DNA of 10,270 nt. It comes from CAZBZG01 sp964496245 (GTDB lineage Bacteria > Planctomycetota > SZUA-567). The notes under the pieces were generated by a model. The model saw nothing but the letters and a program-made list of their open reading frames with translations, was not told where the DNA came from and searched no databases. The position numbers and the translations under genes are program-made. Shown piece after piece: positions 1-7,204 of the stretch (its first letter is position 1; each line of letters starts with the position of its first letter). The stretch spans positions 1 through 10,270 of the forward strand of contig CAZBZG010000173.1 in assembly GCA_964496245.1 (NCBI GenBank), written 5' to 3'.

Positions 1-1
1 G

Positions 2-2260
2 CTGGCCAAGAGCGACGCACTGCCGGCGGATCACCCCTTGCGCACAGCCGCCCGCGCAGTGCAGCAAGCCCTGGAGGCGGTGACCAGCGGCCCGGTGGAC
101 CCGGAAACGATCGCCCTGCCGCAGGTGTCCTCCAAGAGCCCCCTCGCGCCGTGGAAGTGGCTGATTCACGCCATTGCCGCGTTCTACCGGCAGGAAGACG
201 ACCGCTGCCGCCGGCTGCTCGACCGCGTGCCCGCGGATACGGCGCCCGCCCGCTTGGCGCCCGCCCTTCACGCCATGATGGACCAGGGAAGAGACGCGCG
301 CCCGCCGGAACCGGCCCGCGACCTGGTCCGCCGGGTCCTGGGCAGCCGCGAGACGCTTGCAAAGGAACTGGTCGACGTGGAACGGGCGCTGGTGCGGCGA
401 AGCCGGCCGCGCGCGTTTCAAGCCATCCGCCAGGCCGTGTCCGCGTGCGAACGCGCGGCGCCCGACCGCGTGGATCGCCTCTGCCAGCACATCGCGGTCC
501 GCGCCGAGCAGGTCGGCCTGCGCACGGCCGAGGTGCGAAAGCACATGGGCCGGCCCGTGCGCAAGCACGCGTATTTCTGGCGCCTCTACGCCCGCGCCAT
601 GGAAGCCAAGGCCCAGGACCACGGCGAACTCCATAGCCTCTTCATGGCGTGCGCGGGCTGGGAGGAGTTTTGCCGGGCCGCGGTGCACGAAGGCTGGTTC
701 CCGTCCGCCGGACCGGAGACAGCCGCGGTCTACCTCCACATAGCCGACGAACTCACAGACGTGCCGGAGGAGCTCCTGGAAGAGGCGCGCCCGGCCTTCC
801 AACGTGACCTCGCGTCCAAAGGGGGCCTTGCCGCCTCCTACCGGGACCAGCCGCCAGAAATCCGCGCCCACGCAGCGCCGGCGGACGCGGGCATCGACTT
901 CCTCTACCCGGAGAAGCTCTTCGAGCGCGCCTGCAGAGCCGATCCGCGGGCGGAGAGTTTCCAGCGCTGGCTGGCCTGGGAAGAGGAGCGCGGCAGCGCG
1001 ACCAACACGGTGGAAGCCGTGGCCCAGGCCTGGCACGAAGCCTCCCCGCAAGACATCCGCCCGCTGCTCTGGCTCATGGATCGTGCTGAAGCGCGCGGCG
1101 CGCTGCACAAGGCGCGCAAACGTCTCGAACAGGCGGAATCGATCGACCGGATCAATACCGCGGTGCGCCAGGCACGCATCCGGCTGGAGACGGCCATTGC
1201 CAGGCGGCATCTGCACCAAGGCAAGGCGCACCTCGCGCGCAAGGACCTGCATGCCATCCAGGCGCTGGACGGGGTCGACCCGGAAGCGAAAGACCGCATG
1301 TGCGCGGCCCTGGCGTGGTGCGTGGCCACGATCGAAGACGACGCGGAAGCCACCCGCCGGCTTTGCGACCGTCTCGCGGAACCGCGCGGCCGGGCCACCG
1401 GCGCGCCCCCTGGCGATGCGCAGGAGCATCAGGCGCTTGCGGTGCACGTGCTGCTGCGTGCGCTTGGGCATACCTGCGGGCTGCCGGAGGATCGCGTGTG
1501 CCGCCTGCTTCCGCCGCCGCCCGCCGTGTTCGCCCAGGGCGCACTCCCCTGCGCCGTCGCCCGGGCCCTGGACACGGGCGCGCGCCTGCAAATGCACCTG
1601 GCGCTCGTCCCGGAATGGGCCGAGCGGCTGGAAGACGACCTGCGCGCGTCAGACTGCGGGCTCGAGACGGCCGCACTCCTGCTCGTCGCGGACGCCGCCA
1701 TGGCCGCCGGCATGCAGCGTGCGGCCTACTTCGCCGCCGGGCGGGTCCTCGCGCGGGACGCGCGGCAGCCGCGGGCGCTGCTCGTACGCGCGAAGTCCCT
1801 GCCCGACTTCGCGCGCGAACGCCGGATCGCCTGCCTGCAGACGTGCGTCTTTCTGGCCCGCCAGACCAGGGACGACGCCTTGGTGGAGGAGGCCGCAGCC
1901 GTCGTGCGCCCGCGCCGGCGGAGCAAGTACGCGAACATGTTCGCCCTGTACCTGCGCAGGCGGATCCTCCGTCCGCTCGAGGAAGAACGCGTCCAGGAGA
2001 TCCTGGACATCGAAGCGGGGGAACGCGATTACCCCACGCTCGCCACGTATCAGGACGGCCCCTACGGCGCCGCTTTCCGGGAAGAGGAACCCTGCGACTG
2101 CCCGGCCTGCCGGCGCGCACGCGGAGAGGCCGTGGACGACGACGAGTTCTGGGACGAAGAGGATGACGACGAGGAAGAGTGGGACGACGAGCCGGACGTA
2201 CCGACCGGGACCCTCGCCTGGATGCTCGAGCGGTTCATGGAGATGAGCGCGGGGAGATGA
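2..2260 (+). CDS. Large helical-repeat protein with CxCxxC motif and acidic C-terminus, 5'-partial; first gene of the chaperone operon
   Basis: The reading frame is open to the left edge (752 codons from base 2). A TTG at base 38 could start it but has no convincing ribosome site, so the true start probably lies outside the window. I do not recognise a named family. What is visible is an almost wholly alpha-helical, Arg/Ala/Leu-rich chain with degenerate TPR-like segments, for example around APWKWLIHAIAAFYRQEDD near the N-terminus and the Arg/Ala-rich helices encoded near 1080-1260. Near the end (codons about 698-703) is a CDCPAC motif, followed by a nearly continuous Asp/Glu tract with interspersed Trp (about codons 712-732) and a short final helix. 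There is no signal peptide or membrane segment in the visible part. Its stop overlaps the ATG of the J-domain gene (ATGA), which points to translational coupling with the Hsp70 machinery. A role as adaptor, scaffold or dedicated client is inference only. Confidence 0.82.
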   Translation: MAKSDALPADHPLRTAARAVQQALEAVTSGPVDPETIALPQVSSKSPLAPWKWLIHAIAAFYRQEDDRCRRLLDRVPADTAPARLAPALHAMMDQGRDARPPEPARDLVRRVLGSRETLAKELVDVERALVRRSRPRAFQAIRQAVSACERAAPDRVDRLCQHIAVRAEQVGLRTAEVRKHMGRPVRKHAYFWRLYARAMEAKAQDHGELHSLFMACAGWEEFCRAAVHEGWFPSAGPETAAVYLHIADELTDVPEELLEEARPAFQRDLASKGGLAASYRDQPPEIRAHAAPADAGIDFLYPEKLFERACRADPRAESFQRWLAWEEERGSATNTVEAVAQAWHEASPQDIRPLLWLMDRAEARGALHKARKRLEQAESIDRINTAVRQARIRLETAIARRHLHQGKAHLARKDLHAIQALDGVDPEAKDRMCAALAWCVATIEDDAEATRRLCDRLAEPRGRATGAPPGDAQEHQALAVHVLLRALGHTCGLPEDRVCRLLPPPPAVFAQGALPCAVARALDTGARLQMHLALVPEWAERLEDDLRASDCGLETAALLLVADAAMAAGMQRAAYFAAGRVLARDARQPRALLVRAKSLPDFARERRIACLQTCVFLARQTRDDALVEEAAAVVRPRRRSKYANMFALYLRRRILRPLEEERVQEILDIEAGERDYPTLATYQDGPYGAAFREEEPCDCPACRRARGEAVDDDEFWDEEDDDEEEWDDEPDVPTGTLAWMLERFMEMSAGR

Positions 2261-2652
2261 ACGCGCGCGGCGCATTCGCCGAAGAACCGGCGGACCGCCG
2301 GGCGCGGCGATCAGGACGGAAGATGCCTCACGAACGGCAATCCAACCAGGAAGACCCGGCGCAGGATGCGCCGTGGGCCGTGCTGGGACTCCCGTCCGAG
2401 GCGAACGAACGGGAGATCCGCCAGGCCTATCTGGCTGCGGTCAAGGCCCATCCGCCCGACCGCGACCCCGAGCGTTTCCAGGCCATCCGCGACGCGTACG
2501 AGACGCTGCGGGATCCGCAGCAACGCGCCAGGCGCACGCTCCTGGCCGCAGACCCGGATACGCCGCTCGCCGCCGCAGTGGACACCGCCGAGGATCGCCG
2601 CGCCTTCACCGGGCCGAATCCCTGGCTGGCCGTGCTGGAGACACCCGCATGA
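2257..2652 (+). CDS. Minimal J-domain co-chaperone with HPPD loop
   Basis: A small J-domain-only protein (131 aa from this ATG). The J domain starts at PWAVLGLPSEANEREIRQAY, giving helices I and II, then a loop reading HPPDRDPERF, then helix III (AIRDAYETLRDP). J domains stimulate Hsp70 ATPase through the HPD tripeptide; here a second proline sits between His-Pro and Asp, and the loop before helix III is shorter than in DnaJ. No Gly/Phe-rich region, zinc module or client-binding domain follows, only about 45 residues with a PNPWLAVLE segment. The start is ambiguous. ATG 2257 overlaps the upstream stop, as at the other junctions. ATG 2323, with AGGA 6 nt upstream, would give 109 aa and still keep the whole J domain. 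The stop overlaps the next gene's ATG. It is the likely partner of the Hsp70 encoded two genes downstream. Confidence 0.85.
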   Translation: MNARGAFAEEPADRRARRSGRKMPHERQSNQEDPAQDAPWAVLGLPSEANEREIRQAYLAAVKAHPPDRDPERFQAIRDAYETLRDPQQRARRTLLAADPDTPLAAAVDTAEDRRAFTGPNPWLAVLETPA

Positions 2653-3641
2653 GCGACCGGCGTTCCGCCCCCGGCCCGCACGGCACGAATGGCTCCCGCG
2701 TTTCCGCTGACGCGCACGCACGCGAACGCCCCCCGGCAAATTCGCCCGGCGAGGACATCCTGGCTTCGATCCCGCCCCCGGCCCCCGGCCGCGACGCATT
2801 GCGTGCGCGCATTCTGGCCACGATCGAAACGTGGCTCGACCAGGCGCTGACAGAGAACCCGCGGCCAGCCGGAATTCCGGACGCGATCTGGCAAGCGGTC
2901 GAAGACCCGGAGGCGGGCGCCGCGCCCGAAGGCTGCGACCTGCACGCGCTCTGGTCCTCGGTCACCGCCCTCACCCAGGAAGTCAAACTGCAGGGCCGCA
3001 GCTTCAAGGACATGGCCGATTCGGTACGCGGACTGGGGCCTCTGCAAGACGACGCGGCGCAAGCGCTGGCGCTCCAGCAGGAGACGGCCGAGCTGGTCCG
3101 GCGCGCGGCCTCCGCAGCCGGGACCGCCGCAGCGACGGCATCGGAGGAGCCGGATCCGTGCGCGGCCGAAGACGACAGCGCGCCGCTGGTGGAGACGCTA
3201 CTCGATTTGCGCGACCGGCTCGTGCGCGGGCGCGAGACCGCGGATGCGCATCTCGACCAGCTGGCGGCCGGCGGCGACGCGTCTCCGGATGCTGGTGCGC
3301 CCGACGAGCGATTCGGGCAGTTGGCCCGCGCGGCCCAGGCCGTGCGCGAGGGCTACGCGCTCACGCTTGCGCGGCTGGAGGCGGCGCTGGAGCGACTGGG
3401 CATTCGCGAGGTGCCGGCGGCGGGCCGGATGTTCGACGCGCAGACCATGAACGCCGTGGACGTCGAGGAGACTGGGGCGCAACCGCCGGGCACGGTGACC
3501 GAGGTCTACCGCTGCGGCTACGAGCGCGACGGACGGATGATCCGCGTATGCGACGTCAAGGTGGCGCGCAGTCCGACGGCGGCGGACGGCCGCACGGGCT
3601 CGCGGGAGCAGCCTTCGCACGGACGGAGAGAGGAGGATTGA
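2649..3641 (+). CDS. GrpE-like nucleotide exchange factor with long N-terminal extension
   Basis: A 330-aa protein whose C-terminal part is GrpE-like. LLDLRDRLVRGRE (encoded near 3200-3236) resembles the GrpE core helix. From about residue 255 the beta-domain is clear: VPAAGRMFDAQTMNAVDVEE, then PPGTVTEVYRCGYERDGRMI and a final VKVAR strand. GrpE opens the Hsp70 nucleotide cleft to release ADP. Classical GrpE is about 200 aa; here the first roughly 180 residues are extra. They hold a Pro/Arg-rich, probably disordered leader, a helical stretch, and a segment ALWSSVTALTQEVKLQGRSF that looks like a conserved amphipathic helix. The start ATG overlaps the J-gene stop, with GGAG 8 nt upstream; the frame is open further upstream, but only opposite the J-domain coding frame. 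Hsp70 starts 5 nt downstream, so this is probably its dedicated exchange factor. The N-terminal function is unknown. Confidence 0.88.
   Translation: MSDRRSAPGPHGTNGSRVSADAHARERPPANSPGEDILASIPPPAPGRDALRARILATIETWLDQALTENPRPAGIPDAIWQAVEDPEAGAAPEGCDLHALWSSVTALTQEVKLQGRSFKDMADSVRGLGPLQDDAAQALALQQETAELVRRAASAAGTAAATASEEPDPCAAEDDSAPLVETLLDLRDRLVRGRETADAHLDQLAAGGDASPDAGAPDERFGQLARAAQAVREGYALTLARLEAALERLGIREVPAAGRMFDAQTMNAVDVEETGAQPPGTVTEVYRCGYERDGRMIRVCDVKVARSPTAADGRTGSREQPSHGRREED
3631..3636 (+). promoter_or_regulatory. Ribosome binding site of the Hsp70 gene
   Basis: A full AGGAGG lies 10 nt before ATG 3647, within the last codons of the GrpE-like gene. An in-frame TTG at 3638 is only 1 nt from it, too close to be used, so the site supports ATG 3647 as the start. 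Confidence 0.75.
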
Positions 3642-3646
3642 AGACC

Positions 3647-5584
3647 ATGGCTGACGAACGGGTAGTGGGTATCGACCTGGGCACGACGAACTCCGAGATC
3701 GCGGCGTTCGCGGACAATCGCGTGCAGGTGCTGGACGCGCAAGGGCAACAGATGCTCCCCTCGTGCGTGGGGCTCTCGCCCGAGGGCGCCTTGCTCGTGG
3801 GCGAGACCGCCCGCCGCCAGCAGATCGCCTTTCCCGAGCGGACCGTGCGCAGCATCAAACGGAAGATGGGATCGGACGAGTCCGTGCGCTTGGGCGAGGA
3901 GAGCTTCTCGCCCCAGGAGATCTCGGCCCTGATCCTGCGCGAGCTGCTCGCGCGCGCGGAAGGGCGCCTCGGCGCCCGGCCCGCGGCTGCGGTGATCACC
4001 GTCCCGGCCTACTTCTCCGACGCCCAGCGCCAGGCCACGCGCGAGGCGGGCGAGTTGGCCGGTCTCCAGGTACGGCGCATCATCAACGAGCCCACGGCCG
4101 CAAGCCTGGCCTACGGCCACGGCGGCCAGGAACACGAGCTCGTCATGGTCTATGACCTGGGCGGCGGCACGTTCGACGTCTCCCTGGTGCGGCTGGAAGG
4201 CGACGTGACCGAAGTGCTGGCCAGCCACGGGAACAATCACCTGGGCGGCGACGACTTCACCCAGCGACTCGTGGACGGGCTGGTCGAGGACTTCGACCGG
4301 GAACACGGGGTGGACCTGCGCCAAGAATCCCCGGCCGGCTATGCGCGCCTCTGGTGGGCGGCCGAGCGGGCCAAGCAGCAGCTGAGCGCGGAGCCCTACG
4401 CCACGATCCGCGAAGAACACCTGCTGACCCGCGAGGGTGCGCCGCTGCACATGGAAACCGAGCTCTCCAGGGACGCGTATGACGAGCGCATCCGCGACCT
4501 GGCCGAGTCCACGCTGGAGAGCGTGACCGCGGCCATGACCGACGCCAACGTCTCCGCCTCGGACATCGATTCCATCGTGCTGGTGGGCGGCGCTACGCGC
4601 ACGCCGCTCGTGGCCGACTTGCTGGCCGAACGGTCCGGCCTGACGCCCCGCCAGGAGGTCCATCCCGATCTCTGCGTAGCCCTGGGCGCCGGCGTCATGG
4701 CCTCGCGCCTCGAGGGACGGGAGGTGGAGCGTGTCCTTGTGGACGTCTGCCCGTACTCCTTCGGCATCTCGCACTTGGAGGAGCGGGACGGCTTTCCGTA
4801 TCCGCACTGCTACAGCCCCACCATCCAGCGGAACACGCCTCTGCCGGTCACCCGCACGCGCAAATACTTCACCGCCTCCCCCTTCCAGGATGCGGCGGAG
4901 ATCGAGATCTACCAGGGCGAAGACCCGGATGCGCTGAACAACATCCATGTGGGCGAGTTCCGCGTCGAGGAATTGACCCCCATGCGGGAGCCCAACGAGC
5001 TCCTCTGCCACATGGAACTCGACCTGAACGGCATCCTGCAGGTATCGGCCATCGAGAAGGCCACGGGCAAGTCCAAGAAGATCACCATCGAGAACGCCCT
5101 GCAGCCCAAGTCCGAAGAGGAGCTGACTGCAGGGCGGGCGCGGCTGGAAGCGCTCCACGACAGACGTGCGGCCGACCAGGCGCCGGACCGGTCCGCGACC
5201 GGGACGGAAGCGGCAAGCGATGTCCCGGCGGATGCCCCCGCGCTAGCGCTGCCGGCGCGCGCATTGCAGGAAACGCACGAAGCCCAAGAACCGCAGGCGC
5301 CCTCGGCGGTGCCGGAAGCCGTGGCAGCCACCCCTGCCGAAGCCGGACGCGAGACAGCCCCGGTCGCGGAACAACCCGCGCTCGCCGTCCTGCTCCAGGA
5401 GGCGGAGACGCTCACGACGCGCTCGCGCGGCGCATTCGAGCACATGCACGAAGACGACCGGCAGGAGGCGATCGCGCTGCAGGAGAAGATCGCGGCAGCG
5501 GCCGAACAAGGCGATGCCGACACCATCCGGAATACCATGGAGGAATTGCGCGAACTTCTCTTCTTCGTGGAGGGGGCCCAATGA
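3647..5584 (+). CDS. Divergent Hsp70 (DnaK-family) chaperone with altered lid
   Basis: A cytosolic ATP-dependent chaperone of 645 aa. The nucleotide-binding domain (about 1-362) is intact: phosphate loop 1 IDLGTTNS (9-16), Lys71 (equivalent to E. coli Lys70), VPAYFSDAQRQAT, Glu148 in INEPTAASLAYG (equivalent to Glu171), phosphate loop 2 YDLGGGTFDV (169-178, Thr175 equivalent to Thr199), and an adenosine motif VGGATRTP. Lys71 to Glu148 is 77 residues against 101 in E. coli, so the lobe-I segment typical of Gram-negative DnaK is missing. The interdomain linker is VLVDV (363-367), followed by CPYSFG in place of the usual TPLSLG. The substrate-binding beta domain runs to about 485. The proximal lid is replaced by an Ala/Pro/Glu-rich stretch (about 510-578), and distal lid-like helices return at 579-642. 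There is no EEVD-like tail. The gene lies in an operon with its own J protein and GrpE, which suggests a specialised rather than housekeeping DnaK. An HscC-like relationship is possible. Confidence 0.95.
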   Translation: MADERVVGIDLGTTNSEIAAFADNRVQVLDAQGQQMLPSCVGLSPEGALLVGETARRQQIAFPERTVRSIKRKMGSDESVRLGEESFSPQEISALILRELLARAEGRLGARPAAAVITVPAYFSDAQRQATREAGELAGLQVRRIINEPTAASLAYGHGGQEHELVMVYDLGGGTFDVSLVRLEGDVTEVLASHGNNHLGGDDFTQRLVDGLVEDFDREHGVDLRQESPAGYARLWWAAERAKQQLSAEPYATIREEHLLTREGAPLHMETELSRDAYDERIRDLAESTLESVTAAMTDANVSASDIDSIVLVGGATRTPLVADLLAERSGLTPRQEVHPDLCVALGAGVMASRLEGREVERVLVDVCPYSFGISHLEERDGFPYPHCYSPTIQRNTPLPVTRTRKYFTASPFQDAAEIEIYQGEDPDALNNIHVGEFRVEELTPMREPNELLCHMELDLNGILQVSAIEKATGKSKKITIENALQPKSEEELTAGRARLEALHDRRAADQAPDRSATGTEAASDVPADAPALALPARALQETHEAQEPQAPSAVPEAVAATPAEAGRETAPVAEQPALAVLLQEAETLTTRSRGAFEHMHEDDRQEAIALQEKIAAAAEQGDADTIRNTMEELRELLFFVEGAQ

Positions 5585-5931
5585 ACCGGGAAGCCCCCCG
5601 ATGCCCGGTCTGCCGCGCTCCCTTCCGCGGGACGACGACATGCTCGCGTTGCAGCGCGGACCTGACCCGCATCATGCTGCTGACCGCCCGGGCCCATCGC
5701 TTGCGCGAGCAGGCTTGCCAGGCGTTCATCCGCGCCGACTACGGCCTGGCCGCCCTTCGCGCCTCCGCCGCCACAGCGACCCAGGACCATCCCGCCTCCC
5801 GCGCCCTCGAGCGGATCGCCACGCTGCTCATTCTGGCTTCACGCACACCGCCGCGCGGACGCGCGGATGCGTCCGTTTGCCCTCACCCCACCTTGCGCTC
5901 GTCATACTGCGGCGTGCCGCCCACGCCGTAG
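5581..5931 (+). CDS. Small zinc-ribbon protein, last gene of the chaperone operon
   Basis: A 116-aa protein. The N-terminus carries CPVC (8-11) and CSRC (21-24), a CxxC-x9-CxxC zinc ribbon, followed by SADL and two or three predicted helices (about 28-90, Ala/Arg/Leu-rich, with a TPR-like hairpin around QAFIRADYGLAALRASAATA). The start ATG overlaps the Hsp70 stop (ATGA), and GGAGG lies 7 nt upstream, so translation is coupled to the Hsp70. The last 16 or so residues are Pro/Ser-rich, unlike the rest, and are encoded opposite the 3' end of the convergent URO-D-like gene; they look like read-through after loss of an older stop. The product is unrecognised beyond the ribbon. Its position suggests a helper of the Hsp70 machine, perhaps client or partner binding, which is inference. 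Confidence 0.8.
   Translation: MNREAPRCPVCRAPFRGTTTCSRCSADLTRIMLLTARAHRLREQACQAFIRADYGLAALRASAATATQDHPASRALERIATLLILASRTPPRGRADASVCPHPTLRSSYCGVPPTP
5856..5875. terminator. Candidate bidirectional hairpin between convergent genes
   Basis: CGGACGC (5856-5862) pairs with GCGTCCG (5869-5875) around a 6-nt loop. On the plus strand it is followed by TTTGCC, a poor T-tract. On the minus strand it begins 7 nt after the stop of the URO-D-like gene. An alternative stem, CCGCGC/GCGCGG, overlaps it (5851-5866). It lies inside the zinc-ribbon coding region, so it is more likely to end the minus-strand transcript. No computed folding energy is available. Confidence 0.4.
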
Positions 5932-7079
5932 AGATCGCGCTTCAGCTTCTGGTAGACCTTGTAGTTCTCGAGCGGCACGTCGGCCTGCACGCGGTGATCC
6001 ACGCCCGGCACGAAGCCGCCCTCCTCCACGAGGGGCTTGATCCGCTCGAGTTCGGCGCGGATGTCGTCCGTGCCCTTGGCCAGAGCCATCTTGCAGACCC
6101 CGCCCTGCATGCGCAGGCCCGGCCAGCGCCGGCGCATCTCCACCGGGTCGCTTCCACCGTTCACCTCCACCGGGAACATGAGGTTGATGCCGCCCGCGAG
6201 AAAAGCGTCGATCACCGGCAGGATGTTGCCGTCGCAATCGGTCCACGCCAGGTGGCAGCCGTGCTTGGCGAGCAGATCCGTGATGCGCTTGTACCGGGGC
6301 GCGACCACCTGCTCCATGAAGTCCACCCCCACGATGGGCCCGGAATTGAAGCAGATGTCCTCCCAGCCCGCGCCAAAGTCGAACTCCACGTCCTTGAGCA
6401 CCGGTTCGAGCGTCTCGCAGACCAGGACGCAGAGCGTCTCCACGATCTCCTCGAGCAGGTCGGGATCGTCGTAGATCATGAGCGCGATGTTCTCGAATCC
6501 GATCCAGTTGCGCGGCCGGCCGATCATGGAGCCGATGCCCACGGCCAGCGGGTAGTCGCGCTGGTTGTACTTCTCGGCAAGCGCGGGCCAGTTGTCCGGG
6601 ATGCGGTCGGGCGACGGCTGGAGCCGCTCTTTGAACGACTCCCAGGACGCGCGGTCCTTGATGGGAAAATCGATGTAGTGCGGGATGGACTTGTGGCCCT
6701 TCTTGTTGATCTTGGCCACGGACCCCTCGCCGTCCCGGTAGACGCGGTACTCCTCGTCCTCCTCGAGCACCTCCTGCTCGAAGCCGGGCTTGAGCCCCAT
6801 GACGTTCACGGGCGCGTTGCGCCAATTCTCGATGCCGAAGTAGGCATAGGCTGCGGCTTCATTGTTCACCTCGGTCGGCAGGCCCTGCTTGTGCCACTCG
6901 GTGAGCGTCTCGGCCCAGTACCCGAACTCGAAGTTGGGCAAGGGCTCCACGCGCTGAAAGTGCATGGTTCGCCGCCACCGCTCCCGCAGGGTCCAACCCC
7001 TGGACTTTGAAGGCGCTGTGGTCAGCGTGGAGGCATCCACCCCAGCTTCCACCTGTTCCTGGATCTCCTCTGCATCCAT
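5883..7079 (-). CDS. URO-D-superfamily protein (not HemE); possible methyltransferase/demethylase-like enzyme
   Basis: A 398-aa soluble protein. The start at 7079 is chosen because GAGGAG lies 7 nt upstream; the frame is open for another 36 codons, but that extension looks non-coding. It carries features I associate with the expanded URO-D-like families: RERWRRTMHFQRVEPLPNFE followed by FGYWAETL near the N-terminus, WTDCDGN (279-285), FPVEV (302-306), MQGGVCKMALAKG (324-336) and a C-terminal GVDHRVQADVPLENY (from about 359, DHR at 361-363). The HemE N-terminal substrate signature with its conserved Arg pair is absent, so it is not haem-pathway uroporphyrinogen decarboxylase. Relatives include MtaA/CmuA-type corrinoid methyltransferases, but many members have no assigned reaction, and no corrinoid protein is encoded here. 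It is divergent from an AraC regulator and convergent with the zinc-ribbon gene. The substrate is unknown. Confidence 0.88.
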   Translation of the reverse strand: MDAEEIQEQVEAGVDASTLTTAPSKSRGWTLRERWRRTMHFQRVEPLPNFEFGYWAETLTEWHKQGLPTEVNNEAAAYAYFGIENWRNAPVNVMGLKPGFEQEVLEEDEEYRVYRDGEGSVAKINKKGHKSIPHYIDFPIKDRASWESFKERLQPSPDRIPDNWPALAEKYNQRDYPLAVGIGSMIGRPRNWIGFENIALMIYDDPDLLEEIVETLCVLVCETLEPVLKDVEFDFGAGWEDICFNSGPIVGVDFMEQVVAPRYKRITDLLAKHGCHLAWTDCDGNILPVIDAFLAGGINLMFPVEVNGGSDPVEMRRRWPGLRMQGGVCKMALAKGTDDIRAELERIKPLVEEGGFVPGVDHRVQADVPLENYKVYQKLKRDLYGVGGTPQYDERKVG

Positions 7080-7086
7080 GAGTATG

Positions 7087-7092
7087 CTCCTC
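7087..7092 (-). promoter_or_regulatory. Ribosome binding site of the URO-D-like gene
   Basis: Read on the minus strand this is GAGGAG, 7 nt before the ATG at 7079. It decides between that start and more upstream in-frame starts (up to 7187), which have no comparable site. Confidence 0.7.
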
Positions 7093-7204
7093 GTCTGGGC
7101 CCGCACGCAGCCGCCAGCGTGGCCTGTCGCGCCGGGCGGATCGAACTTTCCTGTCCTTCCTTGCGCGAGACGCGGAGATGCCCACATGCACGACCGCGAT
7201 TCCC

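Noticed and set aside
2373..2648. Longer GrpE-like protein starting near 2373
   Set aside because: That stretch overlaps the J-domain gene in another frame and encodes Arg/Gly/Pro-rich sequence. ATG 2649, with GGAG and an ATGA overlap, fits better.
3518..5158. Long open frame (about 546 codons) on the minus strand opposite the Hsp70 gene
   Set aside because: GC-rich dnaK genes commonly leave the antisense strand open. The product has no recognisable family, and the plus strand clearly encodes Hsp70.
5514..7010. Open frame of about 498 codons on the plus strand opposite the URO-D-like gene
   Set aside because: Its composition mirrors the real minus-strand gene, it has no ribosome site, and no domain is recognisable.
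5883..7079. hemE (uroporphyrinogen decarboxylase of haem synthesis)
   Set aside because: The HemE N-terminal signature with its conserved arginines is absent, and the C-terminal DHRVQADVPLENY pattern belongs to the divergent URO-D-like families.
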